Below are positions 47,619 through 58,376 of a stretch of DNA of 64,000 bases, in pieces. The notes under the pieces are model-generated. The model ran no database searches, was not told the origin of the DNA, and was given only the letters and a program-made list of their open reading frames with translations. Location of the stretch: the NCBI RefSeq assembly GCF_904849725.1, contig NC_058518.1:14652147-14716146 (forward strand), given 5' to 3'. Position 1 is the stretch's first letter, and every line of letters starts with the position of its first letter. This DNA comes from Hordeum vulgare subsp. vulgare. Taxonomy: Eukaryota; Streptophyta; Magnoliopsida; Poales; Poaceae. Made by a program: the position numbers and the translations under genes.

Positions 47619-50600
47619 ATGGCTCACGCAAGTGTCATCCTCAATTTTAATACGTTCCTAGAGAAAGCTAAGCTGAAAGATGATGGAAGCAACTTTGTAG
47701 ACTGGGCTCGTAATCTTAAGCTAATCTTACAAACTGGAAAGAAGGATTATGTCCTTAATGCTGCGCTAGGAGATGAACCACCCGCTACGGCTGATCAGGA
47801 TGTTAAGAACGCTTGGTTAGCGCGTAAGGAGGACTACTCAATAGTTCAATGTGCAGTCTTGTATGGCTTAGAACCGGGACTTCAACGTCGCTTTGAGCGT
47901 CATGGAGCATTTGAGATGTTCCAAGAGTTGAAGTTCATCTTTCAGAAGAACGCCCGGATCGAGAGGTATGAGACCTCCGATAAATTCTATGCTTGCAAGA
48001 TGGAGGAAAACTCGTCTGTCAGTGAACATGTGCTCAAAATGTCTGGGTACTCAAACCGTCTAGCTGAACTGGGGATTGAACTCCCGCAAGAAGCTATCAC
48101 TGACAGAATCCTCCAATCACTGCCGCCAAGCTATAAAAGCTTTGTGTTGAACTACAACATGCAAGGGATGAACAAGTCTCCCGGCGAGTTGTTTGCGATG
48201 CTGAAAGTCGCAGAGTCTGAACTCCGTAAAGAACATCAAGTGTTGATGGTGAGCAAGACCACTAGTTTCAAGAGAAACGGCAAAGGCAAGAAGGGCAATT
48301 CGAAGAAGAGCGGCAAGCCTGTTGCCAATCCGCCGAAGAAACCCAAGGCTGGACCTAAGCCTGAAACAGAGTGCTTCTATTGCAAGGGTATGGGTCACTG
48401 GAAGCGCAATTGCCCCAAGTATCTGGCAGATAAGAAGGCGGGCAAAGAAAAATCAGGTATATTTGATATACATGTTATTGATGTGTACTTAACCAGCTCT
48501 CGTAGTAGTGCCTGGGTATTCGATACCGGTTCTGTTGCTCACATTTGCAACTCGAAGCAGGAACTACGGAATAGACGGAGGCTGGCGAAAGACGAAGTGA
48601 CGATGTGCGTAGGAAACGGTTCCAAGGTTGATGCAATCGCCGTCGGCACCGTGTCACTTAAACTACCGTCGGGATTAGTGATGAACTTAAATCATTGTTA
48701 TTTAGTGCCTGCGTTGAGCATGAACATTATATCTGGATCTTGTTTATTGCGAGACGGTTACTCTTTTAAGTCTGAGAATAATGGTTGTTCTATTTCTATG
48801 AGTAACATCTTTTATGGTCATGCACCGAATGTGAGAGGATTGTTCATATTGAATCTCGATAGCGATACGCATATACATAACATTGAGACCAAAAGAGTTA
48901 GAGTAAACAATGATAGCGCCATATTTTTGTGGCACTGCCGCTTGGGTCATATTGGTGTAAAGAGCATGAAGAAACTCCATGCTGATGGACTTTTGGAGTC
49001 ACTTGACTTTGATTCACTTGACACGTGCGAACCATGCCTCATGGGTAAGATGACTAAAACTCCGTTCTCCGGAACAATGGAGCGTGCAAGTGACTTGTTG
49101 GAAATCATACATACCGATGTGTGTGGTCCGATGAGCGTGGAGGCACGCGGCGGATATCGTTATTTTCTCACCTTCACTGACGATTTAAGTAGATATGGTT
49201 ATGTCTACTTGATGAAGCACAAATCTGAAACATTTGAAAAGTTCAAGCAATTTCAGAGTGAAGTGGAAAATCATCGTAATAAGAAGATCAAGTTCCTACG
49301 GTCTGATCGTGGGGGTGAGTATCTGAGTTTCGAGTTTGGTACTCACTTAAGACAATGTGGAATTGTTTCGCAATTAACACCGCCTGGAACACCACAGCGT
49401 AATGGTGTGTCCGAGCGTCGTAATCGTACTTTATTAGAAATGGTGCGATCTATGATGTCTCTTACTGATTTGCCGTTATCGTTTTGGGGTTATGCATTAG
49501 AAACAGCTGCATTCACTTTAAATAGGGCACCATCGAAATCCGTTGAGACGACACCATACGAACTGTGGTATAGCAAAAGGCCAAAGTTGTCGTTTCTTAA
49601 AGTTTGGGGATGTGATGCTTATGTCAAAAAGCTTCAGCCTGAAAAGCTGGAACCCAAAGCGGAAAAGTGCGTCTTCATAGGCTACCCAAAAGAGACAGTT
49701 GGGTACACCTTCTATCTCAAATCCGAGGGCAAAGTGTTTGTTGCTAAGAACGGAACTTTTCTCGAGAAGGAGTTTCTCTCGAGAGAATTGAGTGGGAGGA
49801 AAATAGAACTTGACGAGGTTGTCAAACCTCTCATCCCTCTGGATGGTGGTGCAGGGCAAGGGGAAACCCCTGTGATTGCGACGCCGGTTGAGGAGGAAGT
49901 TAATGATGATGATCATGAAACTCCAGTTCAAGTTTCTGTTGAACCACGCAGGTCGACGAGATCACGCGCTGCTCCAGAGTGGTACGGTAATCCCGTCCTG
50001 ACGATCATGTTGTTAGACAACAATGAACCTGCAAATTATGAAGAAGCAATGGTGGGCCCAGATTCCAACAACTGGCTAGAAGCCATGAAATCCGAGATAG
50101 GATCCATGTATGAGAACAAAGTATGGACTTTGGAGATACTACCTGAGGGCCGCAAGGCTATTCAGAACAAATGGATTTTTAAAAAGAAGACGGACGCTGA
50201 CGGTAATGTGACCGTTTATAAAGCTCGACTTGTGGCAAAGGGTTTTTCACAAGTTCCAGGAATTGACTACGATGAGACTTTCTCTCCCGTAGCGATGCTT
50301 AAGTCCGTCAGAATCATGTTAGCAATAGCTGCATTTTTCGATTATGAAATTTGGCAGATGGATGTCAAAACGGCGTTCCTTAACGGTTTCCTTAAGGAAG
50401 AGTTGTATATGATGCAACCCGAAGGTTTTGTCGATCCTGAAAATGCTGACAAGGTGTGCAAGCTCCAGCGATCCATTTATGGACTGGTGCAAGCATCTCG
50501 GAGTTGGAACAAACGCTTTGATGAGGTGATCAAAGCATTTGGGTTTATACAAGTGGTTGGAGAATCTTGTATTTACAAGAAAGTGAGTGGGAGCTCTGTG

Positions 50601-51599
50601 GCATTTCTAATATTATATGTGGATGACATATTACTGATTGGAAACAACGTAGAGCTTTTGGAGAGCATAAAAGGTTACTTGAATAAAAGTTTCTCTATGA
50701 AGGACCTAGGAGAAGCTGCTTACATTCTAGGCATTAAGATCTATAGGGATAGATCAAAACGCCTGATAGGACTTTCACAAAGCACATACCTTGATAAAGT
50801 TTTGAAGAGGTTCAAAATGGAACAGTCCAAGAAAGGGTTCTTGCCAGTGTTACAAGGTACGAGATTGAGTAAGACTCAGTGCCCAGCAACTGATGAAGAT
50901 AGAGAGCATATGCGCTCCGTCCCCTATGCTTCAGCCATATGCTCTATCATGTATGCGATGTTGTGCACTAGACCGGATGTTAGCCTGGCCATAAGTATGG
51001 CAGGCAGGTTCCAGAGTAATCCAGGAGTGGATCACTGGACAGCGGTCAAGAATATCCTGAAGTACCTGAAAAGGACTAAGGAGATGTTTCTCGTGTATGG
51101 AGGTGACGAAGAGCTCGCCGTAAAAGGTTACGTCGACGCAAGCTTTGACACAGATCTGGACGACTCTAAGTCGCAAACCGGATACGTATTTATTCTTAAT
51201 GGGGGTGCAGTAAGCTGGTGCAGTTCCAAGCAAAGCGTCGTAGCAGATTCTACATGTGAAGCGGAGTACATGGCTGCCTCGGAGGCGGCTAAGGAGGGTG
51301 TCTGGATGAAGCAGTTCATGACGGATCTTGGAGTGGTGCCAAGTGCACTGGATCCAATAACCTTGTTCTGTGACAACACTGGTGCCATTGCCTTAGCAAA
51401 GGAACCAAGGTTTCACAAGAAGACCAGACACATCAAACGACGCTTCAACCTCATCCGCGACTACGTCGAGGAGGAGGACGTAAATATATGCAAAGTGCAC
51501 ACGGATCTGAATGTAGCAGACCCGCTGACTAAACCTCTTCCACGGCCAAAACATGATCGACACCAGAACTGTATGGGTGTTAGATTTATTACAATGTAA
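47619..51599 (+). CDS. Copia Gag-Pol polyprotein, intact (1326 residues)
   Basis: A single open frame encodes all proteins for retrotransposition in Copia order. Gag occupies roughly residues 1-280 with a CCHC knuckle (C252, C255, H260, C265). The aspartic protease has the catalytic D302-T-G. Integrase has the zinc-binding set H439, H444, C470, C473 and the catalytic triad D500, D563, E599 (spacing D-35-E), followed by the Copia GKG-like region. Reverse transcriptase has the catalytic YVDD at 1000-1003. RNase H has acidic residues D1173, E1214 and D1252. All visible catalytic residues are present and there is no stop or frameshift. The start MAHASVILNFNTFLEKAK agrees with Angela/BARE-1 Gag. 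With nearly identical LTRs this copy looks competent, which is inference from sequence only. Confidence 0.96.
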   Translation: MAHASVILNFNTFLEKAKLKDDGSNFVDWARNLKLILQTGKKDYVLNAALGDEPPATADQDVKNAWLARKEDYSIVQCAVLYGLEPGLQRRFERHGAFEMFQELKFIFQKNARIERYETSDKFYACKMEENSSVSEHVLKMSGYSNRLAELGIELPQEAITDRILQSLPPSYKSFVLNYNMQGMNKSPGELFAMLKVAESELRKEHQVLMVSKTTSFKRNGKGKKGNSKKSGKPVANPPKKPKAGPKPETECFYCKGMGHWKRNCPKYLADKKAGKEKSGIFDIHVIDVYLTSSRSSAWVFDTGSVAHICNSKQELRNRRRLAKDEVTMCVGNGSKVDAIAVGTVSLKLPSGLVMNLNHCYLVPALSMNIISGSCLLRDGYSFKSENNGCSISMSNIFYGHAPNVRGLFILNLDSDTHIHNIETKRVRVNNDSAIFLWHCRLGHIGVKSMKKLHADGLLESLDFDSLDTCEPCLMGKMTKTPFSGTMERASDLLEIIHTDVCGPMSVEARGGYRYFLTFTDDLSRYGYVYLMKHKSETFEKFKQFQSEVENHRNKKIKFLRSDRGGEYLSFEFGTHLRQCGIVSQLTPPGTPQRNGVSERRNRTLLEMVRSMMSLTDLPLSFWGYALETAAFTLNRAPSKSVETTPYELWYSKRPKLSFLKVWGCDAYVKKLQPEKLEPKAEKCVFIGYPKETVGYTFYLKSEGKVFVAKNGTFLEKEFLSRELSGRKIELDEVVKPLIPLDGGAGQGETPVIATPVEEEVNDDDHETPVQVSVEPRRSTRSRAAPEWYGNPVLTIMLLDNNEPANYEEAMVGPDSNNWLEAMKSEIGSMYENKVWTLEILPEGRKAIQNKWIFKKKTDADGNVTVYKARLVAKGFSQVPGIDYDETFSPVAMLKSVRIMLAIAAFFDYEIWQMDVKTAFLNGFLKEELYMMQPEGFVDPENADKVCKLQRSIYGLVQASRSWNKRFDEVIKAFGFIQVVGESCIYKKVSGSSVAFLILYVDDILLIGNNVELLESIKGYLNKSFSMKDLGEAAYILGIKIYRDRSKRLIGLSQSTYLDKVLKRFKMEQSKKGFLPVLQGTRLSKTQCPATDEDREHMRSVPYASAICSIMYAMLCTRPDVSLAISMAGRFQSNPGVDHWTAVKNILKYLKRTKEMFLVYGGDEELAVKGYVDASFDTDLDDSKSQTGYVFILNGGAVSWCSSKQSVVADSTCEAEYMAASEAAKEGVWMKQFMTDLGVVPSALDPITLFCDNTGAIALAKEPRFHKKTRHIKRRFNLIRDYVEEEDVNICKVHTDLNVADPLTKPLPRPKHDRHQNCMGVRFITM

Positions 51600-51640
51600 T
51601 TCACATGGTGATGTGAGGGCTAGATTATTGACTCTAGTGC

Positions 51641-51651
51641 AAGTGGGAGAC
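51641..51651 (+). other. Polypurine tract of the Angela-type element
   Basis: AAGTGGGAGAC lies immediately before the 3' LTR start TGTTGG at 51652. Confidence 0.8.
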
Positions 51652-53481
51652 TGTTGGAATTATGCCCTAGAGGCAATAATAAATGTATAGTTATTATTAT
51701 AATTCCTGTATCAAGATAATAGTTTATTATCCATGCTATAATTGTATTGAATGAAGACTCATTTACATGTGTGGATACATAGACAAAACACCGTCCCTAG
51801 CATGCCTCTAGTTGGCTAGCCAGTTGATCAATGATAGTCAGTGTCTTCTGATTATGAACAAGGTGTTGTTGCTTGATAACTGGATCACGTCATTGGGAGA
51901 ATCACGTGATGGACTAGACCCAAACTAATAGACGTAGCATGTTGATCGTGTCATTTTGTTGCTACTGTTTTCTGCGTGTCAAGTATTTATTCCTATGACC
52001 ATGAGATCATATAACTCACTGACACCGGAGGAATGCTTTGTGTGTATCAAACGTCGCAACGTAACTGGGTGACTATAAAGATGCTCTACAGGTATCTCCG
52101 AAGGTGTTAGTTGAGTTAGTATGGATCAAGACTGGGATTTGTCACTCCGTATGACGGAGAGGTATCTCGGGGCCCACTCGGTAATACAACATCACACACA
52201 AGCCTTGCAAGCAATGTAACTTAGTGTAAGTTGCGGGATCTTGTATTACGGAACGAGTAAAGAGACTTGCCGGTAAACGAGATTGAAATAGGTATGCGGA
52301 TACTGACGATCGAATCTCGGGCAAGTAACATACCGAAGGACAAAGGGAATGACATACGGGATTATACGAATCCTTGGCACTGAGGTTCAAACGATAAAAG
52401 ATCTTCGTAGAATATGTAGGATCGAATATGGGCATCCAGGTCCCGCTGTTGGATATTGACCGAGGAGTCTCTCGGGTCATGTCTACATAGTTCTCGAACC
52501 CGCAGGGTCTGCACACTTAAGGTTCGACGTTGTTTTATGCGTATTTGAGTTATATGGTTGGTTACCGAATGTTGTTCGGAGTCCCGGATGAGATCACGGA
52601 CGTCACGAGGGTTTCCGGAATGGTCCGGAAACAAAGATTGATATATAGGATGACCTCATTTGATTACCGGAAGGTTTTCGGAGTTACCGGGAATGTACCG
52701 GGAATGACGAATGGGTTCCGGGAGTTCACCGGAGGGGGGCAACCCACTCCGGGGAAGCCCATAGGTATTTGGGGGGGTCACACCAGCCCTTAGTGGGCTG
52801 GTGGGACAGCCCACCAATCCCCTATGCGCCAAGAAAGAAAATATCAAAGGAAAGAAAAAAAAAAGGGAAAGGTGGGAAGGGGGAAGGACTCCCTCCCACC
52901 AAACCAAGTAGGACTCGGTTTGGGGGGGGGGGAGAGTCCTCCCCCCTGGCTCGGCCGACCCCTTGGGGTTCCCTTGGACCCCAAGGCAAGTTCCCCCTCC
53001 CTCCTCCTATATATATGGGGCTTTTAGGGCAGATTTGAGACGACTTTCTCACGGCTGCCCGACCACATACCTCCATAGTTTTTCCTCTAGATCGTGTTTC
53101 TGCGGAGCTCGGGCGGAGCCCTGCTGAGACAAGATCATCACCAACCTCCGGAGCGCCGTCACGCTGCCGGAGAACTCTTCTACCTCTCCGTCTCTCTTGC
53201 TGGATCAAGAAGGCCGAGATCACCGTCGAGCTGTACGTGTGCTGAACGCGGAGGTGCCGTCCGTTCGGTACTAGATCGTGGGACTGATCGCGGGATTGTT
53301 CGCGGGGCGGATCGAGGGACGTGAGGACGTTCCACTACATCAACCGCGATCTCTAATCGCTTCTGCTGTACGATCTACAAGGGTACGTAGATCACTCATC
53401 CCCTCTCGTAGATGGACATCACCATGATAGGTCTTCGTGCGCGTAGGAAAATTTTTGTTTCCCATGCGACGTTCCCCAACA
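51652..53481 (+). repeat. 3' LTR of the young Angela-type element
   Basis: 1830 bases, identical by eye to 44520-46347 except for two substitutions and an 11-base rather than 9-base G-run near 52922. Confidence 0.96.
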
Positions 53482-53486
53482 CACCC

Positions 53487-53501
53487 CTACCTGGCGCGCC
53501 A
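53487..53501 (-). other. Primer-binding site of the Gypsy element
   Basis: The - strand reads TGGCGCGCCAGGTAG next to the LTR start at 53504, a common grass Gypsy primer site. Confidence 0.75.
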
Positions 53502-53503
53502 AA

Positions 53504-54330
53504 TGTCAAAATTGGGGCTCCACGAACCCAAGGAAAGGTTCGAATACTTGGGTGCGCTCTCTCTCCAATCCCGTTCAACCTCTCAGCCTCACGACGGTCC
53601 TACGTTAGCGAGAACTAGGGGGACGAGCTGGAACACACGATAGTTTACCCAGGTTCGGGCCACCTTGAGGTGTAAAACCCTACTCCTCCTTGTGATGGGA
53701 TTGTTTGAGGTGAAAGACAGATACAAAGTTGGGTTCTTGCACTAGCTCGGGGGTGAGGTTCCATTCCCTTCTACGGGAGGCCGGGCCTCTCCTATATACG
53801 GGTCTTGGTCCTCTTCCCCCGAAATATTGGCGGTAAGGGTTACCACAATAGCCATTTCGAAAGGGGACATTTCCAAAGATGGTCTTCGCCTGCAAAATGT
53901 TCTCTTCATGACACACTGGGGGGGGGGGGGGGGGTTCGGGGATGACCTCCATCCTGCGGAGCCTCCGACTTTAGTCTCTTTGCACCAAACGAGAAACCTT
54001 TGGGAGTCGCTTCGGGAGCACGTCACCTGGCACAGCTTGTTTATCATGGAAGCGGAAAATCTCCCCGTACGCAATCGCTGGCACCGCTCCTGCGCTGCCT
54101 GCACGGCTTGCTTCATCCACGTGAAGGAGACGGCTCGTGGGCCCCGATCAAGTCGCCCTCGGCAAGCCTACTCGAGGGGGGTCTCAAGGGGAAACCTTGC
54201 AGCAGACACCCTCCCAAGGCCCTTGGCGATGGTCTCCAAGCACCTGCCTCGCGAGGGTTTTCCTTGCCGGGCTCGCCAATGGGCCGAACCAGGCTCATCC
54301 GCGTCACCCCGGGGGTCGCAGGCCGACGGG
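53504..54330 (-). repeat. Gypsy LTR, part proximal to the primer site
   Basis: The + strand starts TGTCAAAATTGGGG (LTR 3' end on the - strand). The remaining 31 bases of this LTR are at 57805-57835, beyond the hAT insertion, ending GGGCCCGACA, so the - strand start is TGTCGGGCCC. Together they make an LTR of about 858 bases. A 17-base G homopolymer lies at 53918-53934. Confidence 0.8.
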
Positions 54331-54887
54331 CAGGGCCGGCCCTGGCATTCCAGAGGCCCTTGTGCGAACTGAGAAAATGGGCCCTTACACTATATAATAG
54401 GGAGATTGGCCTTAATACACCACGGTCCAAAGATATATCAGATGATTATAGAATTAGGAGACATGCTCCAACAAACCAGAAGTCATGTCTTAACTCTTAA
54501 CTATATATACATACCTGTGTATGTACATAATTTCATTAGTAGGTATTCCATACCTATATTAGATAGTTAGAAAACAGAAATAAAATGTAACGTTTCAAAA
54601 AATATTAAGTACATATGTTAGTAGGTATAGGTATTATATACGTGTATTAGATATCTAGGAAACAAAAGTACGCGCAATAGATAACCATATCAGATCAAAT
54701 AAAAATAAGACATTAATATTATTTATTATATGGCAAATCTTGCATGTCTAATAGTTAGGAAACAAAAAAAAAGAATCATAAGTATGGAAAGTCTTGCATG
54801 AAGAATAATTAGGAAACTAATCAAATATACCTCGGTTTTCAAAACAATCAAGGTGCCCAGGCACCTAGGTGCCCCAAACATTTTACC

Positions 54888-54940
<53 letters not shown>

Positions 54941-57796
54941 GAATATGACATTGTTCTCAATTCCTGATACAATACGAAAGAAGCTACAACTCCATCGTCC
55001 ATCTCTAGCAGTCCATCCGCAAACGTGCATCAACAAATATCAGGAGCCACCTGAAAAATACACAAAGAAGAAGTGGATGGCATACTCAAGAGAAACGACA
55101 CCTTCTAGCATTTTTGGATGCAAAATCACTAATAATAGTGTCCAGATCAATGTTATCCAACATATCTTTCTCAATACAGCACATGGTCAAGCCATTCAAT
55201 CTCTCTTGTGACATGGTTGATCTCAAATAGTTCTTTAGTAATTTCAGTTTTGAAAATCTTCTTTCAGCAGATGTTACAGTAACAGGAACAATTAAGAGGA
55301 TTCAATAAGCAATGGACACATTTTTATAGCAATTTGTTGCTCTAACAAAATCAAAAATCTCATCCGCTGACATGAATCTATTTGGCAAAGTCATTTGAAG
55401 CACTCTTAATTCAGAACAGAAATCATCTAAATTAACATCTGATGAGCTACCATGAGAATATGTATTTGCAAATTTAGTGCAACATTTTCTAAGTTCATTA
55501 TCATCCAAAGACTTCAATTTTTTTGGAGTTGAATAAGAAACCAAATATACTTTCAAACGACTTCAAATCCTCAAATCTGTTGGTTAGTGAAGCAATCGCT
55601 ACATCTATCATGACTAGAAAATATTTAACTCTAAACGACTCCTTCTCGGTTGCTTGTTCTTCTGCATTTTTTATCATTTCCTTCATCATTATTGTTTTCA
55701 TCAAAGTGCCTTTTTCTCGTAACACGACGTTTTGTCAGAAATCTAGGTTCGATACCCATGGCAGTTGCAATAGATTTTGCAATATTCAAACTAGATGTAA
55801 AACCATCATTTCTGTACTTCTGAAAAAATGAGATCGCACCTTCGATTTGCTTAAGGGTAATGCCAATGCAAACAAACTTAGACTGCAACTTCTTACTTAT
55901 AGCGTTTATGGTAAATAAAATGTCATGCCAAATGACCATACCAAGTAAAAACTCAAAACTCTTAAGTGCGGTAACCAAAGAATGTGAATCACTCTTAGTT
56001 TTTGGATCATCACTAGAAGTTCTTTCCAATTCCAACAATGCTAACAATATCTGAGGAGCTTGATATCGGATAGCTTGGACACTTTTTATCCGACTCTCCC
56101 AGTGAGTATCACACAAAGGTTTCAACGTTAGATCTTTAACTTTATTAACCAATACCTCCCACCTTTTAGTAGAATTAACCCGAAAACAGTGTATAAATTC
56201 GTTGCACAACTCCAAAGAAAGTAATAGATTTGCTACATGATTTTTCCATGCCACAAAGTGTAAGATTGAGGCTATGATAGGAACATGGCATGTACAAATG
56301 CTCTAGGATTTATTTCAAGCAAACGTGTTTTAACACCTTGATGTTTTCCTTTCATGTTAGAACCATTATCATAACCTTGACCTCTAACATCGTTAACATT
56401 CAAATCAAGATATTTAAAGGCACCTACTAACTCATTGAAGAGTCCTAGTCCAGATGTATCATCCACCTTCAAGAATTCCAGAAAATACTCTTCTATTTTT
56501 GTAGTGTTACTTGACATGTTTACACACCTCACAATTAGAGTCATTTGTTCTTGATGGCTTACATCAGGGGTACAACCTAGAATTACAGAGAAATATTATT
56601 TGGCATCCTTAATTATTCTTATGATAGTGTTTTTAACACCTTGTGCAAGAATATCAATCAGCTCATTTTGAATCTTATGGGCAAGATAGTGATGATGAAT
56701 TTCACTAGTTTGAATACCCCTAATATGGTCCTGCATTATAGGATCAAATTCTCCCATCATTTCTATTATTCACAAAAATTCGCCATTGTTATCTTGATAA
56801 AGTTTCTCATTCGATCTTCGAAAAGCCAAATTATGTTTAGCAGGAAACTTCATAGCAGCAATAATTCTTATTAAAACCTGTCTCCATTGCTCTTTTTCTT
56901 TTGCAATTTCTTGCTGCAAATCTTTGTCAACTGTTTGGTTTTTATTTAGTCTCAGCCTTACCTCATTCCAAGTGTTCATGTTAGTGATATGCTCAATACT
57001 ATTCTCATGAAGTTTAAGCCTCTGGCTAAGATGTTGCCAATCACTTAGACCCTCACATGCTAACAAATTTCTGTTGCCTTCCGATTTGAACAATTTGCAG
57101 CAAAAACAATAAACTTTATTCGCATCCTTAGAGTACACCAACCATTTCCTATCACTAACCTCCCCATTACTTAGATTTCTTGAGTAGTACACATTTGAAA
57201 AATGCCTGCCATTTTCATCAGGATGATACAAAAGATTTAAATCCCATGTAGGCCCTTTCTATATTAGAACGTCTCTTGATTTATTGTGAAGAATTTCCCA
57301 AGTTCTAGGGTCATAAATATGTAAACTAGAAGATTTTTTTCGTCCTCTTTAGGATTTTCAGTATTAGATACATTCTCATGGCTACCCAAACTTGTAGAAT
57401 CCTCAATGACAGCATTTTCCTCAACTAAGTTTTCATGAGATTGTTGTTCTCCAACACTACCAACAGCTAATACCTGTGGATTCTCGGCAGTGGGTTTTTT
57501 TAAAATGAATTTATGAATAGCACCCTTTTAAGTTCCAATGAATTCATCAATAGTTTTCTTTTTTTTCGTTTCGCTCAACCAGATAAATGCTTTTTCTGCA
57601 ACATGGTTACAGAAAAAGAAGGAGAGAGAACACCTGAATCTGCAATGTTTGCAGGTCCCTGACTGAATGCTTGACTGCTTGTCTTCTTGAATCACGTTCT
57701 TTGTCTAGAATAGAAATCCCACGCTGCTGCTCTAGAATGCCTGTCCTAAGGGCCCTAGTCCGTCGCACTCGCTGCCATGGCCCAGGGCCGGCCTTG
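54331..57796 (-). mobile_element. hAT transposon with TTF-type zinc-finger transposase, complete but decayed
   Basis: A 3466-bp element inserted in the Gypsy LTR. Its ends are CAGGGCCGGCCCTGG at the left and the complement of CCCAGGGCCGGCCTTG at the right (CAAGGCCGGCCCTGGG inverted, one mismatch in the first bases). Both ends are flanked by a perfect 8-bp duplication CCGACGGG (54323-54330 and 57797-57804), the size diagnostic for hAT. The transposase is on the - strand. The left end has AT-rich non-coding sequence with an (AT)n(GT)n(AT)n microsatellite at 54888-54940. Confidence 0.93.
55086..57560 (-). pseudogene. hAT transposase (TTF zinc finger, DUF4371-like, dimerisation domain), disabled
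   Basis: Read on the - strand, the N-terminal part ends near 57260 with a TAG before [13 protein letters not shown]-type zinc finger follows: [21 protein letters not shown] and [18 protein letters not shown], 57231-56980. Next is the catalytic-core region with [13 protein letters not shown] (second acidic residue) near 56370-56410, and then CDTHWESRIKSV near 56085-56120. The C-terminal hAT dimerisation domain has SAERRFSKLKLLKNYL and ends RRCRFS with TGA at 55086. Interruptions include stops near 57260 and 56750, frame changes near 56270 and 55640, and TGA after NVSIAY at 55302. The domain set is that of ZMYM1-like/TTF hAT transposases. It is not functional as it stands. The start is uncertain. 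Confidence 0.82.
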
Positions 57797-57804
57797 CCGA
57801 CGGG

Positions 57805-57835
57805 CTTGGGTACCCCCTGTCCCAAGGGCCCGACA
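57805..57835 (-). repeat. Gypsy LTR, terminal part beyond the hAT insertion
   Basis: CTTGGGTACCCCCTGTCCCA followed by AGGGCCCGACA ends at 57835. On the - strand it gives TGTCGGGCCC, a normal Gypsy LTR start. It restores the LTR interrupted at 54330. Confidence 0.75.
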
Positions 57836-58056
57836 GTGGAGAGTATCATGCATGTGATACTACCTTCGTAATGCACAATATCATAAACTAGTATTATAAT
57901 AGATGACCTCATTTATTGACATGCATAACACATAGCAGCATATCATTTAACATGTTACGATATCTACATATGTTACTGTAATCCTCTCTCTCCTCTTTAA
58001 TTGGACCGCAACAACATGTTTGATAGCCCCAAATACATGATACTGCTGCTACCTAA
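57836..58056. repeat. AT-rich dispersed repeat fragment
   Basis: The ATCATGCATGTGATACTACC, TTTATTGACATGCATAACAC and CATATCATTTAACATGTTAC words are familiar from repeated Triticeae intergenic sequence. Boundaries and class are not determined. Confidence 0.4.
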
Positions 58057-58373
58057 GAGGGTGCTTGGATACGTTTTAGTCCCATGACTAAAAGTAGTGA
58101 GACTAAAACTTGCTAGCCTCACCCATGCTTGGATCCAAGTACTAAAGAGACTAAAATCAAGTTAACGAGTATTTATTATCCTTCAAACCCTCCAATCCAG
58201 AACTTGCACGAGGAGTTAAATGAGGAGAGAGAGGACTAATGCACATTTTAGTAGGGGTACCCTTGACTAAAAGATTTTAGCCTCTCTTTAGTCAGGGGTG
58301 CTTGGAACTTTAGCCTCTTAAAAAGACTAATTTTAGTCAGACTAGTTTTAGTCTCTTGGATTCAAGCACCCTC
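58057..58373. mobile_element. Tourist-type MITE (PIF/Harbinger)
   Basis: 317 bases with inverted ends GAGGGTGCTTGGATACGTTT and, at the right, the complement of TTGGATTCAAGCACCCTC. Both sides carry TAA (58054-58056 and 58374-58376), the 3-bp target duplication of this superfamily. Internal ACTAAAA/TTTTAGT words are characteristic. It has no coding capacity. It lies about 0.7 kb before the PGI start codon. Confidence 0.92.
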
Positions 58374-58376
58374 TAA

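Larger units (their letters stand above)
44520..53481 (+). mobile_element. Angela/BARE-1/WIS-type Copia element, complete and young
   Basis: An 8962-bp element with LTRs of 1828 and 1830 bases, a 5-bp direct repeat CACCC on both sides (44515-44519 and 53482-53486), primer-binding site, polypurine tract and one uninterrupted polyprotein frame. By eye the LTRs differ at two substitutions (45229 A against 52361 C; 45627 T against 52759 G) and by two bases in a G-run. That is about 0.1% divergence, or tens of thousands of years at 1.3e-8 per site per year. It inserted 17 bases from the end of the LTR-proximal region of a Gypsy element. Confidence 0.97.
43268..57835 (-). mobile_element. Gypsy element, 5' portion, interrupted by Angela and hAT insertions
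   Basis: Read on the - strand: LTR (57835-53504, interrupted by a hAT element), primer-binding site (53501-53487), a short leader, and Gag (44519-43268, after the Angela interruption). The element is cut off at 43267 where the older Copia LTR begins; Pol and the second LTR are not in the window. Base composition is very GC-rich compared with its neighbours. Confidence 0.82.

Noticed and set aside
48117..48398. Antisense frames within the Angela polyprotein
   Set aside because: They are complementary shadows of the real coding frame.
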